NCBI GenBank assembly: GCA_949317995.1
Contig: OX439049.1
Span: forward strand, 11,718,395 to 11,782,394
Length of the DNA: 64,000 nucleotides
DNA from: Acholoe squamosa
Lineage: Eukaryota > Annelida > Polychaeta > Phyllodocida > Polynoidae
Direction of reading: 5' to 3'
Shown here: positions 24,746 to 37,021 of the stretch, one piece after another
How positions within the stretch are numbered: the first letter of the stretch is position 1
Layout: every line of letters begins with the position of its first letter
The notes under the pieces: generated by a model
Told to the model about the DNA's origin: nothing
Databases searched by the model: none
Seen by the model: the letters and a program-made list of their open reading frames with translations, nothing else
Made by a program: the position numbers and the translations under genes

Positions 24746-25112
24746 CTGGAGGGTGTTGCTCCTATTGTTAAAAGAGCTGTGAGTGCGTGCCCTCTTTTAT
24801 AAACAGGTCGTGCACTGCTTCACCATTCAACTTATACTCACCACATTAGTCTGAAAAGTCATCTGCCTTGTTTAAAACAGAGAGAGCTGCACTAGCAGGT
24901 ACCTACTCATGTCACATGCTCTATAGTTTATTATAGTGACTGACTTCTCCCAACTAGGTACCTACTCAAATCTCCCTTTTTTAGCACTGTACTTGAATGA
25001 CCACTTGTGAGCAACAAAGGGGACACGTTATAGCTACATGAAAAGAAAGGACTGGAAACAAGGGCATTTTTAGCCAGCTCTTCCTTTTACTATAGGAGCA
25101 ACACCCTCCTGG
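24746..25112. mobile_element. MITE family CTGGAGGGTGTTGCTCC, copy beside pseudogene D
   Basis: Ends CTGGAGGGTGTTGCTCCTAT and inverse. It starts 15 bases upstream of exon 2 of D. The interior matches the copies at 32475 and 48454 (GGTACCTACTC, CACCATTCAACTT). Confidence 0.85.
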
Positions 25113-25114
25113 AG

Positions 25115-25851
25115 CTTAATTCAAAAGATCCTGGGATCCCGACCCCAGCGATCTTAGTGTAGGCACACATCATAAGACCTGGCTGGTCTACCCTATGTAA
25201 TGCAGTGGTTGCAGGCCTGTCCAGAATAGCTAGTCCTGGGATCACTTCACTATTCCATTTCCACCACTAAGATCACTGCGATCTTAGTGAAAGAAATGCA
25301 TAGTGGTTTCACCTGAGTACAGAGCACTTACAGGGAACACTCCTGATCGAAAGAGTGAATAGCCTGCTGCATACATAAAGAGGGGAGGGAGGAAGTTTGC
25401 TGAGTGTCCTTGAGGGCTCTTAGGGCTACTCATGCGTTAAGTGCACTGTAAGGTAATTATTCCCTTCTCTCTCTTTGTCCTGGGGGGGGGCACAATGCTT
25501 CTAATAGGCAACCATAAATCATACATTCATGGGAACAACTCTTGAATACTGTCCGGTGGTCAACTGCACCCTGTGCTCTTTTGTTAGCCCATATGGGGAC
25601 AGGGAACGATGGTATAAGCACTCTTGTGAAGAAGAGTGACTCCACAGCTATTCCTTTATTTTGGGACTCTTACCCCTGTGCCTAGTCAGTTCTTCTTGGA
25701 ATAGTGTAGGAGGGCTGAGGCTAAGATCGATGCGATCTTAGTGCTGGCTAGGATATGTGAACCCAGTCAACTCTTAAGATCACTTAATAGGATAAGGCTG
25801 ATTTATTCCTAAGATCGCTGGGGTCATGATCCCAGGATGTTTCGAATTAAC
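25115..25851. mobile_element. DNA element with CTTAATTC termini and perfect 9-bp target duplication
   Basis: A 737-bp copy. Both flanks are CTCCTGGAG (25106-25114 and 25852-25860), a perfect 9-bp target duplication. The target is the outer end of the MITE at 24746-25112, so this insertion is nested and younger. A 9-bp duplication is typical of Mutator-like elements, but no transposase is encoded. Confidence 0.85.
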
Positions 25852-28156
25852 CTCCTGGAGCTTTCCATGACAGTGGGCATCTCCCACCAACCCTACCACC
25901 AATAGACATACAGCCAGAACCCCCATAGTGAAGATTGCCCTGTAACCAAGCCTCTACTTCGGACAAACTGGTGATAAACTACCAGAATTACTTATGGAGT
26001 TATATGTGTTCACAATCTAAGGTTTTACAAAGGGCTTAGTAAGAGTTTGATCATTAGGCAGACCAAAATAAAATGTTGGTTTCCGGTTAGGTGACATGGT
26101 TCACAAATTCATGTAAGATTACTCGGTTGGATTTCTTTCTCGTTTATATGAATGTAAATTTAAATTTCCAGTGAAGCTTTGAAGTTTCCTAACAACCATT
26201 GGTGCTCACTCATTAAGGACTGAATTTAGCTGAAGATCCCCCCACAGTTATCGAAAAAAATATTAGTTACAGCTCAAAAATTACCTCATGGTTGATGGAC
26301 CGTTTATAAAGTTTTGACTAGCAATAAATCATTAAGATGAAATGTCTATTTTCAAATTTGGATAAGGGTTTTGGGGTAGACCCAGTTTTGCTAGACTTGG
26401 TGGGATAAACTTAAACACCTTTTTATGCTTATAACAATTATACTTGTAGACCTATCTGTGTGGGAATTCGTCCATCGTGTGGTGTTTATAAAATTACAGA
26501 TTTATCTGATTGCTTATTATCTGGTAACCATCCATGTGAGATCATTTCACATAGCGTCCACTGTTATTTGTTTAGCACTTGTTGGTATTTGTTTAGCTTT
26601 TATTGTTAGAATCAGTCTGTTATACTTGACTGATTCGGGTATTAAATACAGGGGGCACCACACAGGCCTCCAGTCACCCTCAGCCAACTAGGTCACCAGG
26701 TGTGCAGTCAACCACTCACAGGTAGCAGGCAGGCAGGCATAGCTGGCAGTTCAATTTTTTTTTTGTAATTGTAACTTTGTTACCTATTCGTTTCTTTGTT
26801 TAAATAAATAGGCCGGTAGTCTATGACTGGACTGGCCCGAGTGCATCTACCTCTTGCTTAGTCCCTCCCCATAGTTATTAGCCAAATGATAACCAGCCCA
26901 CATTGTATAATGCTTATGGCTGCATGTTTCTCTATCAGAGAAGCTATAAATATAGAAGCTGCAGGAGTTTCAAATTCTTTAGAAATAACCTTCTTTGATA
27001 AATGAGTATCTCTGTCAGACTACCTTCTGCTATAGGTGCATAGCTATGCTACTGCCCTGCAGAATTTGCTTCTATATCAAGAGGGCTTTGCATATTGGCG
27101 GATTTAGAGGGGGCGCGGGGCACGTGCACCCCCCTTATTCCCAGTACTCAAGAGTTTAACTACATATTTTGGATCCCAAAATTTGCTTCAAAATAGGGGT
27201 TGTGTGCCCTCCTTTATTGGCCACGCCCCCACCTTTTCCAGATAATGCAGTATGCCTCTTTTTCTTAAACACTAGAATTATGGCTAGAATAAAGTATAAA
27301 ACAACTAACCTCAAGTCTCAGTATATGCAACACTCTCTTTTAACATTACACTTTTCCTTATCTATATTGAACATGCCATATATTACAAAGTCTAAATCGT
27401 GACCATTTTAAATGCCAACAGCTGGCTGCTCACACACTTGTGGATATCATTCATATTCGTTTTATATTCCATATATTTCATATCTTTTTATCCCTTCAGA
27501 AAGGGGTCCTTATATACTACTTGGGAAAAGGGGGCCTCAAATCCATTGCCCAACCAAAAGCATCACATACTGTTACGAGGCTGAATCAAATATTTTGTGG
27601 TATTCTAAATAGGTACATATAGAGAGTTGGTGGGTGCTTGCATTTCAGGTAAAATTGAATGCTTTTCCACATCGGAAATATTGAAGTGTATCAGGATGGG
27701 TATCTAGAGATCTAATCTGTAGCTCTCCCAAACAAGTGTACCAATGAGAGGTACTTGATATGAAGACTTGTCAATTCCAACTTACAACAGCAATACATCC
27801 AGCAAACTGACTAGTACCAAAACTTAACATGTCAGGTTTGAGTTGGGTGGGCCCATATGTAACATAACCCTGTACTTCACCTCAACATTCAGAATTAGAA
27901 GCAATGATGATAATTATATGTGATCTTAGGCAAGGACAGTGTCAATGACAAGCAATGATAATATATACAGCCTTGGTCAAGGACAGTGTCAATGACAAGT
28001 AGCACAACAATAACGTATTCATGTAATTTTTTGGGTTCAAGGGCAGACCATGCAGGCTGGCTGTCATGGCCTTCAGAGCATGTTCTAGAGCATGCAATCA
28101 TATGGTATGTTTCTAGTGGTATATAAGGCAAGTCTTTTGTCTAAATAGTTAGTTCG

Positions 28157-28226
28157 TTTCAGGGAGACAACTCACCACATTGTTTAACAGAATCTGATAA
28201 ACAATGTGGCGAGTTGTCTCCCTGAA
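28157..28226. repeat. Foldback palindrome CAGGGAGACAACTC
   Basis: TTCAGGGAGACAACTCACCA is inverted as GGCGAGTTGTCTCCCTGAA after a loop of about ten bases. Confidence 0.85.
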
Positions 28227-28819
28227 TAGGGTGGTCTTTTCTCTTCATGTCCATTTAGGTCTGGAAGATATTAATGAAGTTGAGCTATGGATGACAGAAA
28301 CATGTGTACTTATGGAAATAAATCATTAGCATTGTTGTTGCTGGCACTAGCAACAGGTGACGTGCAACATAAGAAGCCTTTATGGTTGATATAGTTGGGA
28401 ATGAATCATAGCGATAGAGATAGGGACAACAAAAATGTGTGTTGCTAGGAAATAAACTATAGAAATGATTGTTGCTAGGCAATTATATGACCTAGCAACA
28501 AGGGAACAAGATCATTCCCTCGTTAGCAATACAGTAGTACATTAATATTTGATTGGTGGTTTGACAAACCGATTAAGACTGGGTTATTACCATTGAATTC
28601 TTTTTCATGGGGGTATTTTGCAATAATATTGATTAAATATTTTTGTGAAGGGAAGTCGTGTTGGGTTGGATCTCTTAATTCTCTTATTATTTCCATTTGC
28701 ATTTGATAACAAGAAATGCGGTTGTGACCGCGTAAAAAAACGCCTCCCGCCGTTAATGTCGGTATTCAGTAATTTTGTATTGTGAGACCTCATCACATGG
28801 GGCAAATGAAATCATCATA

Positions 28820-28871
28820 GCGCACTCCCGTACCGCTTCGCGGTACCGCCGCTACGCGGCGTGGGAGGCGC
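28820..28871. repeat. GC-rich branched palindrome able to form a T-shaped structure
   Basis: Outer arms GCGCACTCCC and TGGGAGGCGC enclose two perfect hairpins, GTACCGC-TTC-GCGGTAC and CGCCGC-TAC-GCGGCG. The surroundings are AT-rich. Confidence 0.8.
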
Positions 28872-28970
28872 TAAAAAATAAGTAGAGCAACTAAAAGTGC
28901 TCAGTTTTTGCCCTGACCTTGCTTATGGTGATGGGAGTGAGACAAAAAGGGATATCAACCCTTTAGAGCT

Positions 28971-28976
28971 TTTATT
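28971..28976 (-). promoter_or_regulatory. Polyadenylation signal of AA15 gene B
   Basis: AATAAA on the minus strand, 64 bases beyond the stop codon of gene B. Confidence 0.6.
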
Positions 28977-29039
28977 CAAAGAAAAGAGAAAATCTCCTAT
29001 TTGATTTTTGAAGTAATTTATTCAAGTTTTATCTCATGT

Positions 29040-32026
29040 TTAGACAATGGTGATATCTGAACAGCCATAGAACTCTTCCTGTGGTCCTTTGCCATCCCCA
29101 CAGCCGGTATTGTCACATCCCCAGTTGTTACCTGTAGGCGACGGTAAGCAGAGCATTATGTCACATATATATAATGAATGGTCAGAGACAATCTTTATTG
29201 AAAACAATTTGAATTTGTATGATATATACTACATCAAAATGTCACTGTTAGTCTACCTAGAACATCGGCCCACCCATACAAAATACAACATGCTCACCAG
29301 CCAGTTGGTAATGCTTATTCAGTAGCAAAACTATTTTACGGTCACAGTGTATAATGTCTATAGTATTCGATTTTTGATTCTTCAATGCTGGTGATAACTT
29401 TTTGACAGCGGTGAGATATTTTTAAATCTTCTAATGTTGAGCTAATATATATGGACCCATATTGAGATGCATTTCATAATCGATTAATAAAATTACACAT
29501 GAGAGAGACTCACCAGCATGGTACTTCCACTGCAGCACACACTGGGAGCAGGTGAGGCCGGCGGGGAGGTAGGCCTTGATGAAGTAGTTACCCTTCCTGT
29601 TAATTGGACCCTTGTACCGTGTAGTGCCATCTTCCAGCTTCAGCAGGTTCAGATTTAGACACTCAGGCGTGATGATCCTGTTATAATGAAGTTTGTGACA
29701 CTTGGTTTTGAGCAGTTTAGTGGTGTTTTAAGGTAAATTACCCTTGCCTCTAAGCCACAGCCACAACTTTGGCCAACCCAATAAGGCACACTGGGGCTCC
29801 ATTCAGCCATACAAGATGCAACATATGGGTTTTTTACGATTGGCCTATTTGAATGGTATTTCATTATCAAAACATGGATACTAATTCATACTTACCCTTT
29901 TTCATGAGATAAGTAAATAAATGAAATTCATGTATTATATGTCCTCATAAATACCCATGTTCCTATCTCAAGCAGTGAAATAAGAAAAAGGATTATGAAC
30001 ATGGGACACTAAACATGACTTGATCCTTCTACATTTTAGATATGGGTGGAAGAAAAGAAAGTTTACCCACTTTTTTACATTGTCATTCTTGCAGAGTCTG
30101 AACTCAAACCATCCTAAATGAGGTGCAGTAAGTTCCACAGTGAGGTCGATGAGCTGGCCTGACTGGTAGGTCTTCACAATGACACCCTTACCATACTTGC
30201 CACCAGCCTAGGGGTAAAAAAGCAACATTACTGTACATGGTAGGAAAAATCCATTAAAAATGAAATCCCTTGGGCAGTGATTGTGGAGAATTATCAGAAT
30301 TGTTCACTATCAGAGAGTAGAGGATATATCAATGTCATTATATGGAGCTGAGATCATGTATTGTTATGTGTGCACCTTACTGTATAGTCCGACAAACAAA
30401 TCATTACATGTCATGTGAATTTTTAATAGCAGATCTCCTGAGATATTCTACATAATTATGTACATATAATATGATGACCAATAAACGAAATGAAACCTTC
30501 AAAAAAATTAAAGCTTCCGAAAATTAAAGTTAACAATCTTTAAGTGAGTGCCTCTTCCCATCCAAATCCAAATGAGATGGGTCAAAATAAAGTATACATA
30601 TGGAATTGCTTTCTTTAAAAAGATAATTTTGAAAAAAAATATATATAAAATCAGGAAAAGATAAAAGAAACTGATGAATCAAAAGATAAAAGAAAAAAAC
30701 TGATATAATTGATACATTTGATTTGTACCTCATTGTCCCTGGGCTGTGGAAGGTCCCATGCATCACCGCACACACCACATTTCCCACCGTTCTTCTCCCA
30801 TTGATGCTGCAAGGAATCAGGAATCACAAACCTTGTCACTTTATGATGTATCACACAACGTGTTTTTTTTTAATTATGAGACCATCATCTAAGTAGTATT
30901 GTATCACAAATCCATTAGTACATAGTGATCAGCAAGCACATAGATCGTTTCTTGATTATCTGATGCATATACTGTCTCCAGATTTATTGAAATAAGCTTG
31001 TCGTAAATCACTTGATAGAGTTGTATTCATGCGTCATCATAGAGACCAATGGGTATGATGTTATGATGCAATAACACACTATGCAGCCCTCACAGGGTTA
31101 TGCCTTAAGACCCGCTAATACTCCAAGATACCATTATCCACGGGCATGGACTGGTTACCAGGTTTAGTCTGTGTAGGTGTTATCCATATGCTATAGAAGG
31201 ATGAGAAACTAAAGGGAACAGTGCTGCCCTCTGGTGCTTTTATTTGCTATGCACAGACCTTGATTACAGAGGTGAGTGGTGACTTTGCCAAAGTAACCCC
31301 TCACCTCCATAATCAAGGGCTGTGCATAGCAAATAAAAGCACCAGAAGGCAGCACTGTTCCCTTTAGTTTCTCACCCTTCTATAGCATATGGATAACACC
31401 TACACAGACTAAACCTGGTAACCAGTCCACGCCCGTACCATTATCAGTATATAAATGGTTAATTTAGTGAATGGACTTACAGTCATGCCTCCACAAAAGA
31501 GTGCATCATCGTCCCAGTTGGTCACACAACCTTTGTGTCCAAACCTAAAACAGCTGGACCTGTGACAGGGAGGAACAATCAATTATAGGGTTATGTAAAT
31601 ATGATGATAATGAATCTTTAAAAAATACAATGTAACCCCATATATATTCATTCAGGAAAGCTGAATTTTAATAACAACATCAAATTAGTGTTTACATCAA
31701 GAATCATTTACATTTCAAAAATAGGTTTTGGACTGTTGATGGAGCCAATGAAAGCTAGAAAGGAATAGTAACCCACATATTAATGTGGAGTTAGAACTAT
31801 ACCGAATTAAAAGAAACTCAGATAATATTCAAACACTTAAGATTTGTAGCATCATACATTACCCTTGATGCAACTATCAAATCAATAAAAATAGAAAAGG
31901 AAACAAGGGGGAAGAAAAGGAAACAAGAGATGGAACAGACCTATTTGGAGGGTCTATCAGTCGCCCATGTCCTAGAACACGGAGTGGTGTGGCCACCAGA
32001 AGTACTGTAACCACTAGGTGTAACAT
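29040..32026 (-). CDS. AA15-type lytic polysaccharide monooxygenase, intact copy B
   Basis: Six minus-strand exons join in phase: 32026-31941, 31559-31481, 30806-30729, 30207-30071, 29677-29514 and 29131-29040 (636 nt, 211 residues). Residues 1-19 are the signal peptide (MLHLVVTVLLVATPLRVLG), leaving His at mature position 1 (HGRLIDPPNR), the first ligand of the copper histidine brace. The second brace histidine is mature His92 (TAPHLGWFEFRLC). EEFYGCSDITI near the C-terminus supplies the axial aromatic. The remaining Cys pattern (FRFGHKGC, LFCGG, GGKCGVCGDAW, CSQCVLQWKY, GCDNTGCG) is that of AA15. Characterised AA15 enzymes, such as that of the firebrat Thermobia, are secreted and oxidatively cleave chitin or cellulose; the substrate here is unknown. 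The Met at 32026 is chosen over Met at 32095 because a TATA box covers the latter. AATAAA is at 28976-28971. Confidence 0.93.
31025..31125. repeat. Palindromic CATCATGCC repeat family, copy 3
   Basis: GATGCAATAACACACTATGC and CCAATGGGTATGATG segments; adjoins the foldback at 31139. Confidence 0.55.
31139..31436. mobile_element. 298-bp near-perfect foldback with 9-bp target duplication
   Basis: Both arms of about 140 bases are almost identical in inverse orientation (ACTGGTTACCAGGTTTAGTC and so on). ACCATTATC flanks it at 31130-31138 and 31437-31445. It lies in intron 2 of gene B and has no coding capacity. Confidence 0.92.
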
Positions 32027-32094
32027 GACGCAAAGGGACGGGGAGTCTTCAGACACTGTACAGCCTATACTCATATCACAATTCAAATACTCCA

Positions 32095-32104
32095 CCTTAT
32101 ATAG
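32095..32104 (-). promoter_or_regulatory. TATA box of AA15 gene B
   Basis: CTATATAAGG on the minus strand lies about 70 bases before the ATG at 32026. The same decamer stands at nearly the same distance in pseudogene C (38323-38332), so it is conserved between paralogues. Confidence 0.7.
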
Positions 32105-34026
32105 ATTCTACCTATCACATGCCATATCAAAGAGCGTGTGAACACCAGCATGTTCACTTAACAGCCTAAACAGAGACATATTGGATCATATATGACTAGT
32201 TCTGCAGTCTTCTGACGCATGTGAGAATTTGAGGATTTTTGCTCTCTCCAATGAGGGGATAAGTAAATAAGGAAGTGTTCACTACTTAAAAACAGTAAAT
32301 GTTACTGGGTTTGGGGGCTACACAGAGATTTGAAGCAAATAATTATAATTTCATCCTTTTTCAAAGCAGACTGACTTGACCTGTCACATTGCATGCTGTA
32401 GCACTCTGTGATACTCTACCATGCTACACCATACTTTCCACCAGGGGCATACTACATACGATGCTACAGTAGCTCTGGAGGGTGTTGCTCCTATGGGAAA
32501 AGGAAGTACTGACTAAGAGGTGCCTCTTCTGCAGAACTGGCTTTCCATGTAGTGATAACTTTTCACTTGTGTTGCTCACGAGTGGTCATGCTAGTACAGT
32601 GCTAGAAAAGGATGATTGGAGAAGGTACCTAGTTGAGAGAAGTCAATCAGTATAGTATAGTATAGTATAATATAGAGTGTGTGACAAGAGTAGGTACCTG
32701 ATAGTGTAGCTGTCTCGATTTAAACAAGGCAGGTGACTTTTTAAACTAATGTGGTGAATGTAAGTTGAATGGTGAAGCAGGGCATGACTTGTTTAGAAAA
32801 GAGGGCACATACTGACAGCTCTATTTACCATGGGAGCAATGCCCTCCAAGTCTGCTCTCCCTACCACAATACCTCATTCGGCTTATATGAGAGGATAAAC
32901 TATTTGGTACCTTTTAGGAATAATTCCCACCACACAATCACACCAAATCATCATTTTTATAACACTTTTCAATATATTGGAAGACTATCATATTTTACAC
33001 ATGTCTACACACTCTTAGCAGCTTCTACAGACATATTGATACCTTATCCATGGGAAGTAACAGAAGTGTTGTAATCACTTGAACATTTATATCTACACTG
33101 GTGTGATTGAGAGGTCACGTTTCACATGATCTGGAATCAAAGTTCCTTTTCTGGGGATCATTGCAATATAGTTGAGAAACTGAAAATTCATGAAGAATTG
33201 GCTAGCTCGCTGGAGAGACAGGGCAGTGTATTTTAAAAAGAACCCAGTTCAGGTTTTAGCATTTCCACAATGGCATTATCTTATTTTAAGGTTGCTAATA
33301 TTAGCGACCAGTTTTGGCGACTAGAATTGTGGCCTTTTGTATATCAGAAAATCGTGACCACCTTTTAGCGACCACTATATTATGTAGTTAGCGACCTAAA
33401 CGTGGATATGGCCTCAGCAACAGCCGCCAGCTTGCTGAGAACAGCACAACAGGCAGCATTAGGATTAGGTCTGCACATATTTAAACTTTCTATCAGGCCT
33501 AGATGGCGGCAGGAGTCCCTACAACCAATACAGTTAGGCTCACCATAATCTTTAGAGAATTATATATACTTTCCCTAAAAAAAACTTTAAAAAAAACAAC
33601 ATTTTTCTCTTTTTTTTGCATAGTGGCTGAAGTTTATTAGCCAATATTACAGATGTTTACTTTATTCTTGATATTACTAAAATTGCATAATGTATTAGCT
33701 GGTAAGCCAAAAACCAAAATAAGAATTCCTGCATTGTATGTGTGAGCTAGAACCTTTATCATGGAATAAAACTGTCGGATAGGCACCTGGTACCAAAATC
33801 TAACCCAAATACCAGCACGACTCAAATTGCTAAATCTTAACTTTGACCATGGCTATGTTTTGGCGATCTTCATAAATTTATATGACAAAACAAGCATAAG
33901 GATTTTACAGTTTTTATTCGATAAGAAGAGAATTAGATCAACTTTGATATGCAAACTATTGATCTAAAATGAGTTAAGCTCTTTCACATAATCTATGGGA
34001 GTAATTTATCAAGTCTTATCTCAGGT
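32105..34026. other. Intergenic region between AA15 copies B and C
   Basis: Holds the MITE at 32475-32850 and otherwise AT-rich sequence; a TTTATT (AATAAA on minus) at 33913-33918 probably serves pseudogene C. No gene seen. Confidence 0.55.
32475..32850. mobile_element. MITE family CTGGAGGGTGTTGCTCC, copy upstream of gene B
   Basis: Same family as 24746-25112 and 48454-48820, about 450 bases upstream of the gene B start. It is in the same orientation relative to the gene as the copy before gene A. Confidence 0.85.
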
Positions 34027-34333
34027 TTAGACAATTCTGATATCGGAACAGCCATAGAACTCCTCCTGTGGTCCTTTTCCCATCCCACAGCCAGTATTGT
34101 CACATCCCCAGTTGTTACCTGTAAAAGTACCAGAGTGTTATGTCTCATTATTTATCAAGGATTTATCATCTCGTAGCTCCCAAAGCCCCTAGGGAATATT
34201 TAGCAGCATTTCAGTATGATATTGTTTTTTCAGAATGAGTTCAACTGGCTGCAAATTCGAAAAATATGTGCCTTTATGTATTCTACAAAATGTCCTTAAA
34301 GCCCTTATTAGGAGGTGCTCATTCATCATTTCA

Positions 34334-34461
34334 ACCCTTCAAGGTTGATAGATTCCAGGACAGATGACCTGATGCACCAATGAAGTGTTAGTACGCAGAC
34401 CTCATTGATGCATCATACTTATCAATGGGCATCATGCACTAATGCAGCCCTTAGAGGGGTA
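34334..34461. repeat. Palindromic CATCATGCC repeat family, copy 4
   Basis: ACCAATGAAGTG and CAATGGGCATCATGCACT arms; intron 5 of pseudogene C. Confidence 0.65.
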
Positions 34462-34531
34462 AAATGACCGATTCATGAAAACTTACCTGCATGGTACTTC
34501 CACTGCAGCACACACTTGGAGCAGGTGAAGG

Positions 34532-34691
34532 TGACCGCAGACGGGGCCGATTCAGTTGGTAGTTAGGGAAGGGTGGCCGATCGGATCGGGGGACATCAAA
34601 CATGTTTGATATTGACAGACTGGATCGGACGTCCTCCGCAGACGTTCCCAACTTCCCGATCGGCCGATCCAGTCGGGCCCGTCTGCGGTCA
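34532..34691. mobile_element. 160-bp TIR element inserted in exon 5 of pseudogene C
   Basis: TGACCGCAGACGGG at the left is inverted as CCCGTCTGCGGTCA at the right; GATCGGCCGATC units inside. The exon is continuous in gene B at this point, so the insertion site is exact to a few bases. Confidence 0.88.
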
Positions 34692-34875
34692 GCTTGAGGC
34701 TGGTGGGGAGGTAGGTCTTGATAAAGTAGTTACCCTCCCTGTTAATTGGACCCTTGTACCGCGTAGTGCCATCTTCCAGCTTCAGCAGGTTTAGGTTTAG
34801 ACACGCATGGGTGATGATCCTGCCAGGTTTTAGTAAATAGATTTATAATATATCATGAATATTTATAATGATGAA

Positions 34876-35208
34876 TAAAATAGTAAAGGTGAACGACGAA
34901 CAGTTTGAGCTGACCGTTTCTTCACAAGCGTGTCCAGCGGGCTGGACACACGAGTGAAGAAACAGGAAGCTCAAACTGGTCAGAGTTCATCTTTACATTT
35001 ATGTCAAGGTGTTTGGGTGTATATTTAATCTATTAAATGGACAAAAACTCACATTTACCTATCGCCAACGCGAAATGATGGGTGCTGCCATGGACCTATG
35101 ACGTCATCGTGCAGATTTGGTGCAGGTTATTCAATGCAGGGGTGCAATACGTGGTCTCAGTGCTTTCTCTATGGAGCATCGATATTTACCTTGACATAAT
35201 GTGTTAAA
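34876..35208. mobile_element. Composite foldback plus TTATGTCAAGGTG element, copy 1
   Basis: A hairpin with AGTTTGAGCTGACC arms is followed by an element with ends TTATGTCAAGGTG and CCTTGACATAA. A second copy lies in opposite orientation at 36612-37021. Confidence 0.75.
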
Positions 35209-35398
35209 TCTTTTAATTTACTAAATTGGGCATCTAGGGGTATCTGGGCCGTATCTGGAGGTGTAATTTATAATTTTCTTGTAATTATATGGAAATTATG
35301 ATAAAATAAATGTGTATATATAGTCATTATTAGTATTACAAAAAAGATGTTTTCCAATGTACGGTGATGAAAGCTCTTAAATCTTTTTACTTTATGAT

Positions 35399-35529
35399 AC
35401 AGGGGCGTAGGAAGCAAATTTTTATTGGGGGGGGCCGGGGGTCTCAGTTTGGGGGGCCTGCTTTATTTTTACATAGGCTTATATAGGAAATCTCCTCACC
35501 CCTGGCCCCCCCTTTTCCTACGCCCCTGT
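35399..35529. mobile_element. Short TIR element ACAGGGGCGTAGGAA
   Basis: ACAGGGGCGTAGGAA and its inverse TTCCTACGCCCCTGT bound 131 bases with G- and C-runs. A half-site recurs at 58,275. Confidence 0.75.
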
Positions 35530-35879
35530 GATATATACATATAGATTTTTTTGCAAACATCCCTTAAAGTCCCTTCTACTCCATAGTAACAAGCAGGCAT
35601 TTTTGCTAAGAATGGGTGAACTCCTACCCCGACCCTCGAGGGTTTTGCTTTTCGCCCCTCCCCCTAAATCCACCACCCCCTGTTTTTATGAAATTTCCAA
35701 TCCATTATCAAAAGAGCACCCACTTTTTTACATCGTCATTTCTGAACTCAAACCATCCTTTGTGATGAGCTGTGATGTCCACGGTGAGATCAATGAGCTG
35801 GCCTGACTGGTAGGTTTTCACAATGACACCCTTACCATACTTGCCACCAGCCTAGGGTAAAGAAAAAAAAGTCAATATT

Positions 35880-36122
35880 CCTTCAAGGGATGCTAATGCA
35901 GGAGAGCATCAGCCCATAGATCGATATGATTCACTAACAAAGTGCTGGCAGATCTGCTCGTCTGCACTTTATTGGAGCATCATGCTGAGCCTTCAGGAGA
36001 CAATCAACACTGTGCGGTTGGCATGATGCTATAATGCAGATCTGCTGAGTGACTCGCCAGGCTATTAATCCATCATGACAACCAATGTGCATGATGTTTG
36101 ATGCATGGTTGGCCCTTAAACA
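35880..36122. repeat. Palindromic CATCATGCC repeat family, copy 5
   Basis: Full-length copy with GATGCTAATGCAGGAGAGCA and GGCATGATGC segments; intron 3 of pseudogene C. Confidence 0.75.
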
Positions 36123-36611
36123 GTAAGCCACTCATAGTAGGGAGTATCTACATTATAACTGAAATGAGTGCTCAGTGCTTATGGACAGATCTAGTACATC
36201 ATTATCCGTTAATTGTAATTTAATATGCATCTATCTTAAGAAGGGTGACTTTTTTTAAACCAAGCCAGATAGAATGAGATTGATCAGCATAAATCATACA
36301 CATGTGTGAAATATAAATAAAGAAGTAGAAATGAACAAAAATAGGAAATAAACAAAGAAAAGAAAATTAAAATGTACCTCGTTATCTCTGGGCTGGGGAA
36401 GGTCCCATGCATCACCACATACACCACATTTCCCACCATTCTTTTCCCATTGATGCTGCAATGAATCAGGAATAATGTATATAATTGAGTGCTCTCTGTT
36501 TAATAAAAGAATGGATTTTGATTCAGAAATATTTCAATTCAATGAAGCTTAATACTCTTTTTTTTGGCTAGCCACCATTTGATAGACACCTCAACCAATG
36601 GGCAATATTAT

Positions 36612-37021
36612 ACTTTATGTCAAGGTGAATATCGTAGTTCCAAAGGAAAGCACTGAACCCCCGTATTGCACCCCTGCGTTGAATAACCGGCGCCAAATCC
36701 GCATGATGACGTCATAGGTCCACCACGCATGCGCAGCCTTTTTGAAACGTAAACATCCAAGATGGCGGCGGTCAGCATTCCGCGATGACGATGGGTAAAT
36801 AAGAGTTAATTATGGATTATATTGATCAAATAATGAATAATTATCCACCCAAACACCTTGACATAAATGTAAAGATGAACTCTGAGCAGTTTGAGCTTCC
36901 TGTTTCTTCACTCGCATGTCCAGCCCGCTCCGCACTCGGCCTATCGGCCTTGTGCGGAACAGGCAGGAAGCGCTCGTGAAGAAATGGTCAGCTCAAACTG
37001 CTCATCGTTCACCTTTACCAT
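36612..37021. mobile_element. Composite foldback plus TTATGTCAAGGTG element, copy 2 (inverted)
   Basis: Inverse of 34876-35208, somewhat longer, with an AAGATGGCGGCGG segment and a CCGCACTCGGCC hairpin. Confidence 0.75.

Larger units (their letters stand above)
25861..28970. other. Intergenic region between AA15 copies D and B
   Basis: No gene recognised. It contains an AATAAATAGG-type tail at 26,800, similar to one at 24,190. It also has a foldback at 28157-28226, a GC-rich branched palindrome at 28820-28871 and a GGCGGATTTAGAGGGGGCGC repeat end at 27,095. Confidence 0.55.

Noticed and set aside
26425..26691. Hydrophobic 88-residue open frame resembling a membrane protein
   Set aside because: AT-rich sequence makes such frames by chance; there is no homologue I recognise and no supporting context.
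32026..32095. Upstream start giving MEYLNCDMSIGC... for AA15 gene B
   Set aside because: That ATG overlaps the conserved TATA box, and the start at 32026 gives a normal signal peptide matching pseudogene C.
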